Positions 10,184-21,100 of a stretch of DNA of 64,000 nt are shown here, in pieces (within the stretch, counting starts at the first letter, position 1; every line of letters begins with the position of its first letter). The stretch spans positions 496,001-560,000 of the forward strand of contig NZ_SMCV01000002.1 in NCBI RefSeq assembly GCF_004342285.1, written 5' to 3'. A model generated the notes under the pieces. That model was not told the origin of the DNA. It was given only the letters and a program-made list of their open reading frames with translations, and did not search any database. A program made the position numbers and the translations under genes. The stretch comes from Klebsiella sp. BIGb0138. Its GTDB lineage: Bacteria; Pseudomonadota; Gammaproteobacteria; Enterobacterales; Enterobacteriaceae.

Positions 10184-10217
10184 GATATCCCCCGATTGCC
10201 GGGGGATATCGATTTTT
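10184..10217 (+). terminator. Terminator-like hairpin immediately upstream of asnS
   Basis: A perfect 10-bp inverted repeat, GATATCCCCC (10184-10193) and GGGGGATATC (10201-10210), with a 7-nt loop, is followed by GATTTTTTTA. It ends 29 bp before the asnS ATG, well past the pncB terminator. A candidate promoter (TTGTCT at 10155-10160, about TAACAT 16 bp later) would start transcripts at or just before this stem. It may be a leader attenuator or a 5' stabilising stem of asnS mRNA; the sequence alone does not decide. Confidence 0.6.
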
Positions 10218-10245
10218 TTATTGGACTACGAATAGAGAGACTATT

Positions 10246-11646
10246 ATGAGCGTTGTGCCTGTAGCCGACGTACTCCAGGGCCGTGTTGCCGTTGACAGCG
10301 AAGTCACCGTGCGCGGATGGGTACGTACCCGCCGAGATTCAAAAGCTGGCTTTTCCTTCCTGGCCGTCTATGACGGTTCCTGCTTTGATCCTGTACAGGC
10401 CGTTATTAATAATTCTCTGCCCAATTACAATCAGGAAGTACTGCGCCTGACCACCGGCTGTTCGGTCATCGTTACGGGTAAAATCGTGGCGTCCCAGGGT
10501 CAGGGTCAGAGTTTTGAAATCCAGGCCAGCCATGTTGAAGTGACCGGTTGGGTAGAAGATCCGGATACCTATCCGATGGCCGCTAAACGCCACAGCATCG
10601 AGTATCTGCGTGAAGTCGCGCACCTGCGTCCGCGTACCAATCTGATTGGCGCCGTCGCCCGCGTGCGTCATACCCTGGCACAGGCGCTGCATCGTTTCTT
10701 TGACGAGCAGGGCTTCTTCTGGGTTTCTACGCCGCTGATTACCGCATCGGATACCGAAGGCGCTGGCGAAATGTTCCGCGTATCGACGCTGGATCTGGAG
10801 AACCTGCCGCGTAACGATCTGGGCAAAGTGGATTTCGATAAAGATTTCTTCGGCAAAGAGTCGTTCCTGACCGTATCCGGCCAGTTGAACGGCGAAACCT
10901 ATGCCTGCGCGCTGTCGAAAATTTATACCTTCGGCCCAACCTTCCGTGCTGAAAACTCTAACACCAGCCGTCACCTCGCGGAATTCTGGATGCTGGAGCC
11001 GGAAGTGGCCTTTGCGAACCTCAACGATGTCGCTGGCCTGGCTGAAGCCATGCTGAAGTACGTCTTCAAAGCGGTACTGGAAGAGCGGGCGGATGACATG
11101 AAATTCTTCGCCGAGCGCGTCGATAAAGAAGCCGTTTCTCGTCTGGAACGCTTTATTAATGCCGACTTCGCTCAGGTTGATTACACCGACGCGGTGACGA
11201 TTCTGGAGAACTGCGGCAAGCCGTTTGAAAACCCGGTCTACTGGGGCGTGGATCTCTCTTCCGAGCATGAGCGCTATCTGGCCGAAGAGCACTTCAAAGC
11301 GCCGGTGGTGGTGAAAAACTACCCGAAAGACATTAAGGCCTTCTATATGCGCCTTAACGAAGACGGTAAAACCGTCGCGGCAATGGATGTCCTGGCGCCG
11401 GGCATCGGTGAAATCATCGGCGGCTCTCAGCGTGAGGAACGTCTGGACGTGCTGGACGCGCGCATGGCGGAAATGGGTCTTAATAAAGAAGACTACTGGT
11501 GGTACCGCGACCTGCGTCGTTACGGCACCGTACCACACTCCGGCTTCGGGCTGGGCTTTGAACGTCTGATCGCCTACGTCACCGGCGTACAGAACGTGCG
11601 TGATGTGATTCCGTTCCCGCGTACGCCGCGTAGCGCCACATTCTGA
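10246..11646 (+). CDS. asnS: Asparagine--tRNA ligase
   Basis: AsnRS charges tRNA-Asn with asparagine. It has 466 residues, the E. coli length. It is a class IIb synthetase: an N-terminal OB-fold anticodon-binding domain (about residues 15-105, with [12 protein letters not shown]) is followed by the catalytic core. Motif 2 is visible as [20 protein letters not shown] near 220-240 and motif 3 as [15 protein letters not shown] near the C-terminus. The gene is monocistronic, between the leader hairpin at 10184-10217 and a terminator at 11671-11695. Confidence 0.97.
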   Translation: MSVVPVADVLQGRVAVDSEVTVRGWVRTRRDSKAGFSFLAVYDGSCFDPVQAVINNSLPNYNQEVLRLTTGCSVIVTGKIVASQGQGQSFEIQASHVEVTGWVEDPDTYPMAAKRHSIEYLREVAHLRPRTNLIGAVARVRHTLAQALHRFFDEQGFFWVSTPLITASDTEGAGEMFRVSTLDLENLPRNDLGKVDFDKDFFGKESFLTVSGQLNGETYACALSKIYTFGPTFRAENSNTSRHLAEFWMLEPEVAFANLNDVAGLAEAMLKYVFKAVLEERADDMKFFAERVDKEAVSRLERFINADFAQVDYTDAVTILENCGKPFENPVYWGVDLSSEHERYLAEEHFKAPVVVKNYPKDIKAFYMRLNEDGKTVAAMDVLAPGIGEIIGGSQREERLDVLDARMAEMGLNKEDYWWYRDLRRYGTVPHSGFGLGFERLIAYVTGVQNVRDVIPFPRTPRSATF

Positions 11647-11670
11647 TTGTTTTTTCTGATCATCGCCAAG

Positions 11671-11695
11671 GGCCAGCGTAAGCTGGCCTTTTTTT
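11671..11695 (+). terminator. asnS terminator
   Basis: GGCCAGC (11671-11677) and GCTGGCC (11682-11688) form a 7-bp stem with a GTAA loop, directly followed by seven T residues. Confidence 0.9.
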
Positions 11696-12237
11696 ATGTC
11701 AATTAATGTTAACGAATACTAATAAATTTAAACATCAACCCTTCAAGTTCACATTTATGTTACTCACTATTTCGCCCCCTCCACAGCCGACAAATCGCAT
11801 CTTATGTTCATATATTGGCGAAATGCCTGATTATTCTGTTCATTTTTTAAGCACCCACCGCACAAGGTGTGAAGACAAAAGCTGAGCGAAAAAAAAGCGA
11901 AATGCAGACATAAAATGCACAAAAGCCGCCTTATCTAAATTAATCATAATTAATTCATATAGATATATAAGGTTAGTTTATTTTACGAGCAAACCGGAAC
12001 GGAATTTTGATTGAGTTCACAAAGTTCCTAAAAATACATATTTTGTTACATACATTTTCGTATTGTTACTCATATGCGACATTGGTAGCATTTTCCGGCT
12101 AGCGAAACGGTGGCGTGGATGGAAAGATGCCTTCAGACACCAAACTATCATCAATAGTTCTGTAAATTTTTATTGACGGAATTTATTGGCGGCAGTGGCA
12201 AGTGTTCATATAAAAATATTAATGAGGGTAATAAATA
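11696..12237. other. Long AT-rich regulatory region upstream of the porin gene
   Basis: These 542 bp hold no credible gene. The distal part (11696-12030) is AT-rich with short A and T runs, consistent with IHF/H-NS-type bending sites and a distal OmpR site as known for E. coli ompF, although I cannot place them exactly. The proximal part carries the OmpR sites, promoter and the leader that the MicF small RNA pairs with in E. coli. Confidence 0.6.
12033..12128 (+). promoter_or_regulatory. OmpR-binding region and -10 of the ompF/ompK35 promoter
   Basis: Three consecutive half-site pairs of OmpR type are visible: ATACATATTTTGTTACATAC (from 12034), TTTTCGTATTGTTACTCAT (from 12055) and CGACATTGGTAGCATTTT (from 12077), in register with the F1-F3 sites of E. 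coli ompF. The -10 AAAGAT (12123-12128) lies in GGATGGAAAGATGCCTTCAGACACC, nearly identical to E. coli. OmpR-P activates and, at high osmolarity, represses ompF; the sites are inferred by similarity. Confidence 0.65.
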
Positions 12238-13299
12238 ATGATGAAGCGCAATATTCTGGCAGCGGTGATCCCTGCCCTGCTGGTAGCCGGCGCAGCAAAC
12301 GCTGCGGAAATCTATAACAAAGACGGCAACAAGCTCGATCTGTACGGCAAAACCGTAGGTCTGCATTATTTCTCTGATAACAAAGATAATGACGGCGACC
12401 AAACCTATGCCCGTTTGGGTTTTAAAGGGGAAACGCAGATCAACGACCAGCTGACCGGTTACGGCCAGTGGGAATATAACTTCCAGGGTAATAATACGGA
12501 AGGTAGCGACGCTCAGACCGGTAACAAAACCCGTCTGGCCTACGCCGGTCTGAAATTCGGCGATGCAGGCTCCTTCGACTACGGTCGTAACTACGGCCTG
12601 GTTTATGACGCCATCGGCGTAACCGATATGCTGCCTGAGTTTGGCGGCGACACCGGCCCTAGCGATAACTTCTTCGCCGGTCGTACCGGTGGCCTGGCAA
12701 CCTACCGTAACAGCAACTTCTTCGGTCTGGTTGACGGTCTGAACTTCGGCGTACAGTACCTGGGTAAAAACGAGCACGCAGATAACCCGTCCCGTGCGAA
12801 CGGTGATGGCTGGGCAACCTCTCTGAGCTATGAAGTCGATGGCTTCGGCATTGTCGGCGCTTACGGCGCAGCAGACCGTACCGACGGACAGCAGGCTCTG
12901 GCACGCGGCAAAGGCGATAAAGCTGAGCAGTGGGCAACCGGCCTGAAATACGATGCGAACAATATCTACCTCGCAGCCCTGTACGGCGAAACCCGCAATG
13001 CGACCCGCATTACGGATGGCTTTGCCAACAAAACTCAGGACTTCTCCGTCGTTGCGCAGTATCAGTTCGATTTCGGCCTGCGTCCGTCCATCGCTTACTA
13101 CAAATCTAAAGCGAAAAATATTGAAGGCGGCATTGGCGATGAAGATTACATCAACTACATCGACGTCGGCGCGACCTACTACTTCAACAAAAACATGTCC
13201 ACCTATGTTGACTATCAAATCAACCAGATTGACAGCGACAACAAGCTGGGCGTGAACTCCGACGACACCGTCGCCGTGGGTATCGTTTACCAGTTCTAA
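12238..13299 (+). CDS. ompF: Outer-membrane porin of the OmpF/OmpK35 type
   Basis: This is a trimeric 16-strand general diffusion porin, the OmpF orthologue called OmpK35 in Klebsiella; it admits small hydrophilic solutes and many beta-lactams. It has 353 residues. A 22-residue Sec signal peptide ([22 protein letters not shown]) precedes [16 protein letters not shown]. The constriction loop L3 contains [16 protein letters not shown]. The RYNF-type strands [12 protein letters not shown] and [18 protein letters not shown] are typical, and the protein ends in the BAM signal with terminal Phe (GIVYQF). The leader GAGGGTAATAAATAATG is conserved with E. coli, where MicF pairs. The reading frame is intact, which matters because loss of OmpK35 reduces drug entry in resistant clinical strains. 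Confidence 0.92.
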   Translation: MMKRNILAAVIPALLVAGAANAAEIYNKDGNKLDLYGKTVGLHYFSDNKDNDGDQTYARLGFKGETQINDQLTGYGQWEYNFQGNNTEGSDAQTGNKTRLAYAGLKFGDAGSFDYGRNYGLVYDAIGVTDMLPEFGGDTGPSDNFFAGRTGGLATYRNSNFFGLVDGLNFGVQYLGKNEHADNPSRANGDGWATSLSYEVDGFGIVGAYGAADRTDGQQALARGKGDKAEQWATGLKYDANNIYLAALYGETRNATRITDGFANKTQDFSVVAQYQFDFGLRPSIAYYKSKAKNIEGGIGDEDYINYIDVGATYYFNKNMSTYVDYQINQIDSDNKLGVNSDDTVAVGIVYQF

Positions 13300-13329
13300 T
13301 CTGCAGTACACCCCTTCGTGATATGCCTA

Positions 13330-13357
13330 AAAAGCAGGACTTCGGTCCTGCTTTTCT
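13330..13357 (+). terminator. ompF/ompK35 terminator
   Basis: AAAAGCAGGAC (13330-13340) and GTCCTGCTTTT (13345-13355) form an 11-bp perfect stem closed by a TTCG tetraloop and followed by CTCTATT. Confidence 0.88.
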
Positions 13358-13486
13358 CTATTCCTGAGATAAAGATCGTAACTTTCGAAAACCTTCGCGC
13401 TTTTTGTCGCAAACGGTTGGCAATTAGTTCATCTGCCGTTACCCTGATAGCGGAATTCCCTTCAGTAATCACAATGGAACCTCGTC

Positions 13487-14677
13487 ATGTTTGAGAACAT
13501 TACTGCCGCCCCTGCCGACCCTATTCTGGGCCTGGCCGATCTGTTTCGTGCCGATGACCGCCCTACCAAAATTAACCTCGGGATTGGTGTTTACAAAGAT
13601 GAAACGGGTAAAACCCCGGTCCTGACCAGCGTAAAAAAAGCAGAGCAGTATCTGCTGGAAAATGAAACCACCAAAAACTATCTCGGTATCGATGGTATTG
13701 CGGAATTTGGTCGCTGCACTCAGGAGCTGCTGTTCGGTAAAGGCAATGCGATTATCAACGATAAGCGCGCCCGTACCGCACAGACGCCTGGCGGTACCGG
13801 TGCCCTGCGCGTTGCCGCGGATTTCCTCGCGAAGAATACCGACGTTAAGCGCGTTTGGGTGAGCAATCCGAGCTGGCCGAATCACAAAAGCGTGTTCAAT
13901 TCCGCGGGTCTGGAAGTCCGTGAATATGCCTATTACGATGCCGCCAACCACGCGCTCGACTTTGACGGTCTGCTGGCAAGCCTCAATGAGGCGCAGGCCG
14001 GTGACGTGGTTCTGTTCCATGGCTGCTGCCATAACCCAACCGGTATCGATCCGACGCTGGAGCAGTGGCAACAGCTGGCGCAGCTGTCCGTCGAAAAAGG
14101 CTGGCTGCCGCTGTTCGATTTTGCCTACCAGGGTTTTGCCCGTGGTCTGGAAGAGGATGCTGAAGGGCTGCGCGCGTTTGCCGCGCTGCATAAAGAGCTG
14201 CTGGTGGCCAGCTCCTACTCGAAGAACTTCGGTCTGTACAACGAGCGCGTCGGCGCCTGCACGCTGGTGGCTGGCGACCAGGAAACCGTTGACCGCGCGT
14301 TCAGCCAGATGAAATCCACCATCCGGGCAAACTACTCCAACCCGCCGGCGCACGGTGCTTCGGTGGTGGCGACGATTCTCAGCAACGACGCGCTGCGCGC
14401 TATCTGGGAACAAGAGCTGACCGATATGCGCCAGCGTATTCAGCGCATGCGTCTGCTGTTCGTGAATACCCTGCAGGAAAAAGGGGCCACTCGCGACTTC
14501 TCTTTCATCATCAAGCAAAACGGGATGTTCTCGTTCAGCGGCCTGACCAAAGAGCAGGTGCTGCGTCTGCGTGAAGAGTTCGGGGTCTACGCCGTGGCTT
14601 CCGGGCGTATCAACGTCGCCGGTATGACGCCAGACAACATGGCGCCGCTGTGTGAAGCGATTGTCGCCGTGCTGTAA
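13487..14677 (+). CDS. aspC: Aspartate aminotransferase
   Basis: AspC interconverts aspartate plus 2-oxoglutarate with oxaloacetate plus glutamate, and also transaminates aromatic amino acids. It has 396 residues as in E. coli, a class I fold-type I PLP enzyme. [12 protein letters not shown] contacts the cofactor phosphate near residue 105, [11 protein letters not shown] holds the conserved Asn near 183, the PLP lysine is in [15 protein letters not shown] near 246, and the substrate-binding Arg is in [11 protein letters not shown] near the C-terminus. The start is the ATG at 13487 giving [20 protein letters not shown]. The gene has its own promoter region (13358-13486) and a bidirectional terminator shared with gloC. 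Confidence 0.97.
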   Translation: MFENITAAPADPILGLADLFRADDRPTKINLGIGVYKDETGKTPVLTSVKKAEQYLLENETTKNYLGIDGIAEFGRCTQELLFGKGNAIINDKRARTAQTPGGTGALRVAADFLAKNTDVKRVWVSNPSWPNHKSVFNSAGLEVREYAYYDAANHALDFDGLLASLNEAQAGDVVLFHGCCHNPTGIDPTLEQWQQLAQLSVEKGWLPLFDFAYQGFARGLEEDAEGLRAFAALHKELLVASSYSKNFGLYNERVGACTLVAGDQETVDRAFSQMKSTIRANYSNPPAHGASVVATILSNDALRAIWEQELTDMRQRIQRMRLLFVNTLQEKGATRDFSFIIKQNGMFSFSGLTKEQVLRLREEFGVYAVASGRINVAGMTPDNMAPLCEAIVAVL

Positions 14678-14690
14678 TAGCCTCGCTGGC

Positions 14691-14726
14691 AAAAAATAAA
14701 GGCCGCTTGCGCGGCCTTGTTTATAT
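14691..14726. terminator. Bidirectional terminator between aspC and gloC
   Basis: A stem AAGGCCGC (14699-14706) and GCGGCCTT (14711-14718) with a TTGC loop is flanked by an A-run on the left and TGTTTATATTTT on the right, so it can stop both converging transcripts. Confidence 0.82.
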
Positions 14727-14742
14727 TTTCCGTCGAGGAGCA

Positions 14743-15390
14743 TTACCAGACGGGCATTTCATCCTGCAGGAAAGGGTTATGCAGACGCTCATAGCCCAGC
14801 GTCGACATCGGCCCGTGACCGGGAATAAACGTCACATCATCGCCTAAAGGCAGTAATTTGCGCTTAATCGCATCAATCAGCTGACCGTGGTCGCCGCGCG
14901 GGAAGTCGCTGCGCCCTACTCCACCTTTGAAAATGACGTCGCCGGAAACCAGCAGCCGGGATGCCGGATCAAAAAAGACCACGTGCCCTGGCGTGTGCCC
15001 GGGACAGTGCAGCACCTGCAGAGCAACATTCCCTACGCTGACCACATCGCCTTCATTGAGCCAGCGGTCCGGCTGCAATGGCTGACAATCTTCCAGACCA
15101 AACATCCGACTTTGCGCCGGCAGCCCTTCCAGCCAGAACCGATCTTCTTCTTCCGGCCCGATAATCGGCACACCATAATGCTGTGCCAGCTCGGCCGCCG
15201 CACCGACATGATCGAGATGACCGTGGGTGAGCAAAATCTGCATCAGGCTGACGCCCTCTGCCGCTACTTCCTGTTTGATTCGCTCAGCGTCACCGCCAGG
15301 ATCGACCAGCGCTGCAAGCCGGGTTTGTTCGCACCAGATTAAAGAACAGTTCTGAGCAAACGCGGTAACCGGAATAATACGATAGTTCAT
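14743..15390 (-). CDS. gloC: Hydroxyacylglutathione hydrolase GloC (type II glyoxalase)
   Basis: GloC (YcbL) hydrolyses S-lactoylglutathione to D-lactate and glutathione, the second step of methylglyoxal removal. The 215 residues match E. coli. It is a compact metallo-beta-lactamase fold with the metal motif THGHLDH (H56, H58, D60, H61), a later ligand in [15 protein letters not shown] and a final [11 protein letters not shown]. It lacks the extra C-terminal domain of the larger glyoxalase II GloB. It lies 13 bp downstream of ycbK on the same strand and is probably cotranscribed with it. Confidence 0.92.
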   Translation of the reverse strand: MNYRIIPVTAFAQNCSLIWCEQTRLAALVDPGGDAERIKQEVAAEGVSLMQILLTHGHLDHVGAAAELAQHYGVPIIGPEEEDRFWLEGLPAQSRMFGLEDCQPLQPDRWLNEGDVVSVGNVALQVLHCPGHTPGHVVFFDPASRLLVSGDVIFKGGVGRSDFPRGDHGQLIDAIKRKLLPLGDDVTFIPGHGPMSTLGYERLHNPFLQDEMPVW

Positions 15391-15403
15391 GATGCTCCTT
15401 TCG

Positions 15404-15955
15404 TTACCAGTGCCTTACCGGACCGGTATCAATATGCACAAAGTTGCTACGTGGGTAGTATCCTACACCACCTGCGCCCATAGATAACGCCGCTTTGCGA
15501 ACATTGCTTAACGAAATGCCTTCAATATGGAAATCCATTGCCTGCCCCCTGGTGTGATAGCTATGTTTCGCTACACCACGGCTTCGTGCACGAAGTTCAT
15601 CGTTGGTATCGAGGGAACGATAGCCAGAGATGAGCTGGACAGGTTTATTCGTGCCAAGCAATCCCTGCAGACGATAGAGGTGATCGAACAAACTCGGATC
15701 GATGGGCTTAATTTTATTCGCGCGGAAATCACGGAAAAAATGGTTAAGCCTTGCTAATTCATCCTGAATATAGCCTCTGCCATCGAAAAACTCCGCCTTG
15801 AGTGATTCACCAGTATGCAGGTTATTCAGCGTCAAAATACGCGGTCGGGGGGTCGAGAGGGTGGCAAATGCCGGCGCAGGCAGAATGGCGGCGGCACCGA
15901 GCGCAGCCCCACCTAACGCCAGCAATTTGCGGCGATTAGCGTCAAATTTGTCCAT
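15404..15955 (-). CDS. ycbK: YcbK-family periplasmic protein, peptidase M15-like (DUF882)
   Basis: The 183-residue product matches E. coli YcbK (182). A twin-arginine signal [10 protein letters not shown] (residues 7-16) precedes a hydrophobic stretch ending PAPAFA, so it is predicted to be exported folded by the Tat system. The mature part resembles M15 zinc peptidases such as D-alanyl-D-alanine carboxypeptidases, with [20 protein letters not shown] and [12 protein letters not shown] supplying the likely His/Asp metal ligands. Its neighbour ldtD acts on peptidoglycan, which fits a cell-wall role, but the reaction is not established. The ATG at 15953-15955 was chosen over an upstream start at 16042 on family match and Tat signal position. 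Confidence 0.88.
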   Translation of the reverse strand: MDKFDANRRKLLALGGAALGAAAILPAPAFATLSTPRPRILTLNNLHTGESLKAEFFDGRGYIQDELARLNHFFRDFRANKIKPIDPSLFDHLYRLQGLLGTNKPVQLISGYRSLDTNDELRARSRGVAKHSYHTRGQAMDFHIEGISLSNVRKAALSMGAGGVGYYPRSNFVHIDTGPVRHW

Positions 15956-16064
15956 GATAATCAGGTCTACAAGTAAATGAATCGAATATATGCACTTCTG
16001 GCGCACGAAAGGCACCTTACCGGGCATTATTGCCAACGTCAAGGTAGCCTAACCCCAGTAAATA

Positions 16065-16090
16065 CAGGCTCTGTAGAGGAACAGAGCCTG
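16065..16090. other. Strong hairpin between ldtD and ycbK
   Basis: A perfect 10-bp inverted repeat, CAGGCTCTGT (16065-16074) and ACAGAGCCTG (16081-16090), has a 6-nt loop. On the plus strand TTTTC follows; on the minus strand, the coding direction of both neighbours, only TATTTA follows, so it may be a partial terminator or an RNA-stabilising stem. Confidence 0.5.
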
Positions 16091-16135
16091 TTTTCACCCA
16101 CAGTTAGGACAACGAAATGGGGTGAACTACTTCAT

Positions 16136-17926
16136 TTACCTGATTAATTGTTCAGCTTTCGCCAAAATTTGTGCGCCAGATCGCGCGGTGAGATCGTAAT
16201 TGTAAATATCTGTACGATATTGCATGCGGCCGTCGCTGCCAACGAAGGCGGTTAAATAATAGAGATTCACCGGGATATTCTGCCGGATATTCACATACCG
16301 CGTATCGCCCTGCTTAAGCGCATCGGAAATCCGCGTATCGTTCCAGCCGGCATCCTGCAGCAGCATATTCGCCAGTTCAGAAGCTTTATTGACCCGCACA
16401 CAGCCGGAGCTTAACGCGCGCACGTCTTTCTGGAACAGATTGTGGTTCGGCGTATCGTGCAGATAGATAGCATCGGAGCTGGGCATATTGAACTTATAAC
16501 GCCCCAGCGAGTTACGTGCCCCCGGCGCCTGCTGGAAGCGGAACGGGAGATTGTTCTCGGTGATCGTTGACCAATCAATGCGCCAGGGATCGAGGGCCTC
16601 TTTGCTGTTCCAGCCGCGCATTACCGTATAGCCATGTTGCTCAAGATAGCCTGGATTATTACGCACCTTCGGCAGGATATCTTTGCGCGCCAGCGTCGGC
16701 GGCACATTCCACGGCGGATTCACCACCACATTATTTAACGCGCTGCTCATCATCGGCGTTTTACGATCCGGGCGCCCGACGATCACTCGCGATGCCAGCA
16801 CCTGACTGCCGTCCTGATAATAGACCAGCGAAAAGGCCGGAATATTCACCATGATCCCGGTGGAGAGCTTGCCCGGCAGCAGGCGTAAACGCTGGATGTT
16901 CAGCGCCAGCACCCCGGCGCGCTGCGCCGCGGAAACGTTCAGCAGGTCGCGCGTGGAGGCGCCAATGACGCCATCGGCACCCAGCCCTTGCCACGCCTGA
17001 AAGCGCTTAACGCCCGCAACAAGCTGGCGATCGTAAACGCCGCGCGCAGCCGTTTTATTTTTCTTCCCCGCCGACGGGCTGACGACGTCCCCCGGCAAAG
17101 CTATCTTCTCAGCGTCATCCAGCATGCCGGTACGTTGTAAAATCTCACGCAGCGCGCCGATATCGTTGCTCCACTCGCCAGGACGTAGCGATGCGGTACT
17201 GGTCAGTTGCGGCCACGGACGCGAATCCGCCACCAACGACAGCAGCGCCTGATGCATCGCCGCATATTGCGTATGGTGCGGCGCCAGTCCGGCAATAAAC
17301 TGCGGCAGTGAACCGTCATCCAGCGCCAGCTGCCACTGGTTGATGACCGACAGCGGCGGCGTCGACATGGTGTAAGGTCTGGAGCTATACAGCCAGCGGT
17401 TCCCCTGAACCGGAATGCCGCTGATAAAGTGCAGATAGCCCATCATAGCATCGGAAAGCACGACATCACGCGCCATACCGCTCACCGCCGGATCGGTGAG
17501 CAGGCTTACCCAGGTGGTGAACTGCGGCTGGAAACCGGCAATCGCGACTTCGGCCAGCTGCTGCTGGAACGCCTGCACCGCCTCGCGGTTCTCCCACATC
17601 GGCTTCATATCCCTGGCCGCGTACAGCGACACCAGAGGATTCATAAACACCGGCTGATAACCCGCCGGCAGTAGTGCGGTAATATCGGCACGACTTTTCG
17701 CTGCCGCATCGGTAGCCAGCGGCTGCTCGCCGGCCATTTTCGCGACCGTCGCAGACTGACCCGCGCTTTGGCTCAGCGCAGAAGACAGTTCACCAATCGT
17801 GGCGGAACTGTCGGCAGGTACCACTTCAGGCTCTTCGGCCTGGACATTGAACAGTGGAGCAAATGCAAAAGCCAGGCTCAAACTCAGCGCTGACCATTGA
17901 CGACCATACCGTTTTTTTAGCAACAT
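16136..17926 (-). CDS. ldtD: L,D-transpeptidase LdtD (YcbB)
   Basis: LdtD makes 3-3 crosslinks between meso-diaminopimelate residues of peptidoglycan in the periplasm, and in E. coli supports beta-lactam tolerance and envelope stress survival. The protein is 596 residues (E. coli 615; the linker after the scaffold domain is shorter). A signal peptide ([30 protein letters not shown]) comes first, then a scaffold domain, a peptidoglycan-binding domain ([21 protein letters not shown]) and the YkuD catalytic domain with HDTPNHNLF and SSGCVRVNK, catalytic Cys near 509. The ATG at 17926 was chosen over an in-frame GTG at 17977 because a -10 element (TATACT, 17978-17983) places transcription start downstream of that GTG. 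Confidence 0.93.
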   Translation of the reverse strand: MLLKKRYGRQWSALSLSLAFAFAPLFNVQAEEPEVVPADSSATIGELSSALSQSAGQSATVAKMAGEQPLATDAAAKSRADITALLPAGYQPVFMNPLVSLYAARDMKPMWENREAVQAFQQQLAEVAIAGFQPQFTTWVSLLTDPAVSGMARDVVLSDAMMGYLHFISGIPVQGNRWLYSSRPYTMSTPPLSVINQWQLALDDGSLPQFIAGLAPHHTQYAAMHQALLSLVADSRPWPQLTSTASLRPGEWSNDIGALREILQRTGMLDDAEKIALPGDVVSPSAGKKNKTAARGVYDRQLVAGVKRFQAWQGLGADGVIGASTRDLLNVSAAQRAGVLALNIQRLRLLPGKLSTGIMVNIPAFSLVYYQDGSQVLASRVIVGRPDRKTPMMSSALNNVVVNPPWNVPPTLARKDILPKVRNNPGYLEQHGYTVMRGWNSKEALDPWRIDWSTITENNLPFRFQQAPGARNSLGRYKFNMPSSDAIYLHDTPNHNLFQKDVRALSSGCVRVNKASELANMLLQDAGWNDTRISDALKQGDTRYVNIRQNIPVNLYYLTAFVGSDGRMQYRTDIYNYDLTARSGAQILAKAEQLIR

Positions 17927-17977
17927 CCCTTGCCCCCTGTTAACACATTGCCACCCACAAAAATGGGGCTTACTCAC

Positions 17978-18029
17978 AGTATATAAAGGCGTAAACGCTT
18001 TTGCCTTACCAAATGTAAAGAAGTTTAAA
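17978..18029 (-). promoter_or_regulatory. ldtD promoter with a CpxR-like box
   Basis: On the minus strand TATACT (17978-17983) is a strong -10. About 40-50 bp upstream of the inferred start, the plus strand reads GTAAAGAAGTTTAAA (18015-18029), 9 of 10 matches to the CpxR consensus GTAAA-N5-GTAAA. ldtD is a known Cpx envelope-stress target in E. coli, which supports the assignment. Confidence 0.55.
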
Positions 18030-18063
18030 GATTATACAACCTTACCCTACCAATTGGATAACA

Positions 18064-18090
18064 AAAAGGGCGACACATTGTCGCCCTTTT
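18064..18090 (-). terminator. Terminator of the cmoM-mukFEB operon
   Basis: A perfect 12-bp stem, AAAAGGGCGACA (18064-18075) and TGTCGCCCTTTT (18079-18090), with a 3-nt loop; on the minus strand TGTTATCC follows the T-run. It lies 21 bp past the mukB stop. Confidence 0.88.
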
Positions 18091-18110
18091 CTCCGCTGAT
18101 TCACCGCCCG

Positions 18111-21100
18111 TTAAGAGGCGTCAGCCGTTCCCGGCAACGTTTCCGGCAGCTGAGCGGCGAAACCGCGCAGGCCGACGACGTGAACGTGTTCATGGTTATT
18201 AAACACTTTACGCACCAGTTTATAGGTGGTGCCTTTTTCCGGGCTGATATTTTCCGGCGCCGCGATAATCAGCTGCATCTCCAGACGTTCGCACAGCTCA
18301 AACAGCGTGGCGATGGATCGGGCATCGAGGCGCGCCGCTTCATCAAGGAACAGCAGACGGCACGGCGAAAGATCTTTGCCGCGCAGGCGACGTGATTCAT
18401 CCTCCCAGCTCTGCACCACCATCACCAGGATCGACATCCCGGTCCCGATAGCCTCACCGGTTGACAGCGCGCCGGACTCAGCGCGCAGCCAGCCGTCGGA
18501 GCCGCGGTTAACCTCAACTTCCATTTCCAGATAGTTGCGGTAGTCGAGCAGCTCTTCGCCGATGGTTTGCGGCGTCCGTTGTCCCATATCGATCTGCGGA
18601 TTCAGGCGCTGATAGAGCTTCGCCAGCGCTTCAGAGAAGGTCAGACGATTGCTGTTGAACAGGTCCTGATGCTGTTCATGCTGCTCGGACAGCACATCCA
18701 GCAGCGTCGAGTGGGTTTCCCGCACGTTGACGTTCAGCCGCACGCTGTTGACCTGGCCGAAGGAGACGCTCTGCAGTCCCTGGTTGAGCATACGAATACG
18801 GTTCTGCTCGCGCTGGATAGTCTTGCGGATGATATTGGCGACGCTGCGGGAGCTGATCGCCAGCTTCTGTTCGCGGTTGGTCAACTCTTCCGTCAGGCGG
18901 CTAAGCTCGATTTCCATCTGCTCAATCGCCTCAACCGGATCGTCGGTACGGATAATGTCCTGACGAATACGCTCGCGCAGATGCTGATAAACGGCAACGA
19001 AGAACTGAATTTTACGCTCAGGACGCTTCGGATCTTCTGAGACGCGCAGCACGTCGCGCAGATGTTCGTTATCCGCCACCGCCAGACGCAGCGCACCGAG
19101 CGCCTTATCCGACATCGAACGCAGCTCATCGGCCGAGAGATAGGCCAGCTCGCGGCGATGCAGGCGGCGCTCGACGCCATTATCTTTCACCAGACGCATG
19201 ACCGCGCACCAGCCCGCCTTGGCGCTAACCACCTGCTCACGCATTTCGCAATAGTCGCGTTCGAGCTTACGCAGCTTGCGGGTCAGGTTGTCCATTTCCG
19301 CTTCACAGAAGGTCAGCGCTTTTTCCAGCTGATTGCGGCGGGCGCGGTTGTTGCTTAACTGGCTATGCAGCTCATCGCGACGCGCGCGCGCGCGCTCTTC
19401 CGCGCCGCTATCGGCCCGTACGCCGATATCCTGCAGCTCTTTATACAGATCGCCCAGCAGCTCTTTTTTGGTGTCATACGAACTTTTCAGCGACGCCAGC
19501 ACCTGATTGTACTGGTTCAGCTGCGCCGTATGAGTACGCGTCGCGTCGCGGGCGCGGCTACGTTCCGTTTCCGCCTGCTCCAGACGCTGGCGCAGTTTTT
19601 CGTTGAGATCGCTGTTGCCGCTGAGCATTTCCGCCGAATCGGAGTAGCTGAAGTGCGCGCGGCGCTGCACCACTTCGCTCAGCGCAAACGCCTGCTGACG
19701 CGCATCGCGCTGCGTCTGCTGCGAGTAAGCATAATCTTCTTTCAGCTGTTCGAACTGTTCCGGGTCGCTCTGCAGCACCGAAACGATCGGCTCCAGCTTC
19801 GCCAGCTGGTTGCCATACTGCTGAATAAAGCGCGCCGCTTCCTGAGCCTCATCCAGACGCTCCTGAATTTCATCCACGCGGTCGGCCAGCGTATCGTCCG
19901 CCAGCAGGTTGAGACGCGGTAACAGACGGTTCAGCGCCGAAACGCCCTCTTTCGCCTGCTCAAACTGCACCCGGTTCTGCTGGTTATCGCTTTCGTGCGC
20001 GCTAAGCGCCCGCTCCAGCTCGCCGCGACGGCCGTTCAGTTTACGGATTTCTTCTTCCGGGTCATCCTCGAAGGCCACCGCCAGATGGCTGCCGATAAAG
20101 CGGCTGAACGCCTGATGCTGACGCTGCGTTTTCTGAACGTCAAACGAGAGGGTGGCAAAACGCTCTGACAGCTCTTCACGCTCGGCGTGCAGGCTCTCAA
20201 TGCGGCTTTCACGCGCGGCGCGGCCAAACAGCGGCAGCGTCGGGAAGCGCGAATAGCGCCACTGACGATCCGCTACCTTCACAACCACCGCTTTTTCCAG
20301 CTCATCAACGCTGAATACGCTGTCATCGAACGACTGCGGGTCGCCTTCGATCAGATAGAGATCTTCCGGGCAATCTTCCAGCCCTTCAAGCTGTTCGGCG
20401 ATTTGCGCCAGATCGGGAACCACGATCGCGTGACGCGACGGGCCGTACAGCGCGGAGAAGTACGGCGCATCTTCCAGACTGACATCGTCATAAATTTCAG
20501 ACAGCAGGACGCCGCCAAAACGTTCGGCCAGCGCGTTAAGACGCGGATCTTCAGACCCACCCGGCTGGCTGAGACGTTCGATCTCTTCGTCGATCGCGCG
20601 TTTACGGGCGCCGACCTCGTCACGTTCAACGATCGCCTCGCGTTCGCGCTCCAGCAGCTGCTGAAGGTATTCGGTGACGTCCTGGCTTGATTCAAACTGC
20701 TCGCCGCTCTGCTCGCAGAGCTGATTCAGGCTGTTCTGTGCGGCCAGCCAGATCGGCGCGCGACGCAGCAGAGACTGGGTGCGGGACTGCAGCTGTTCCA
20801 GCTCCTGACGCAGATTCATGCGCTGTTCGCTGGCGGAAGAGACGCTGTCGGACAAGGAGGCGATACGCGCTTCCAGCTCCTGATGCAGGGCTTCCAGATC
20901 GTCGATCTCGTAGCGTTTGCCCTGACGCTTGCAGAATTCGCTCAGCTGGCGCTCGGCGTCCTGCTGTTCGCGCAAACGCTGCTCCAGCTCGGTCAGACGG
21001 CTGCGCAGGCCGTGGGCCTGCTCGGCCAGATGGCGCTGGTTGACGCCATCGCGCAGCAGTTCGCGGGCCACATCCCAGGCTTCATTACGCGCCAGCGGGC

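Noticed and set aside
10339-11538. 399-codon open frame antisense to asnS
   Set aside because: Shadow of a conserved synthetase gene; no support.
12151-13311. 386-codon open frame antisense to ompF
   Set aside because: Complement of the porin gene, low-complexity V/I/F-rich translation.
13469-14743. 424-codon open frame antisense to aspC
   Set aside because: Complement of aspC, which is full length and conserved.
17927-17977. Upstream GTG start for ldtD adding 17 residues
   Set aside because: The -10 element TATACT ends at 17978, placing transcription start downstream of this codon; the family N-terminus also begins at the later ATG.
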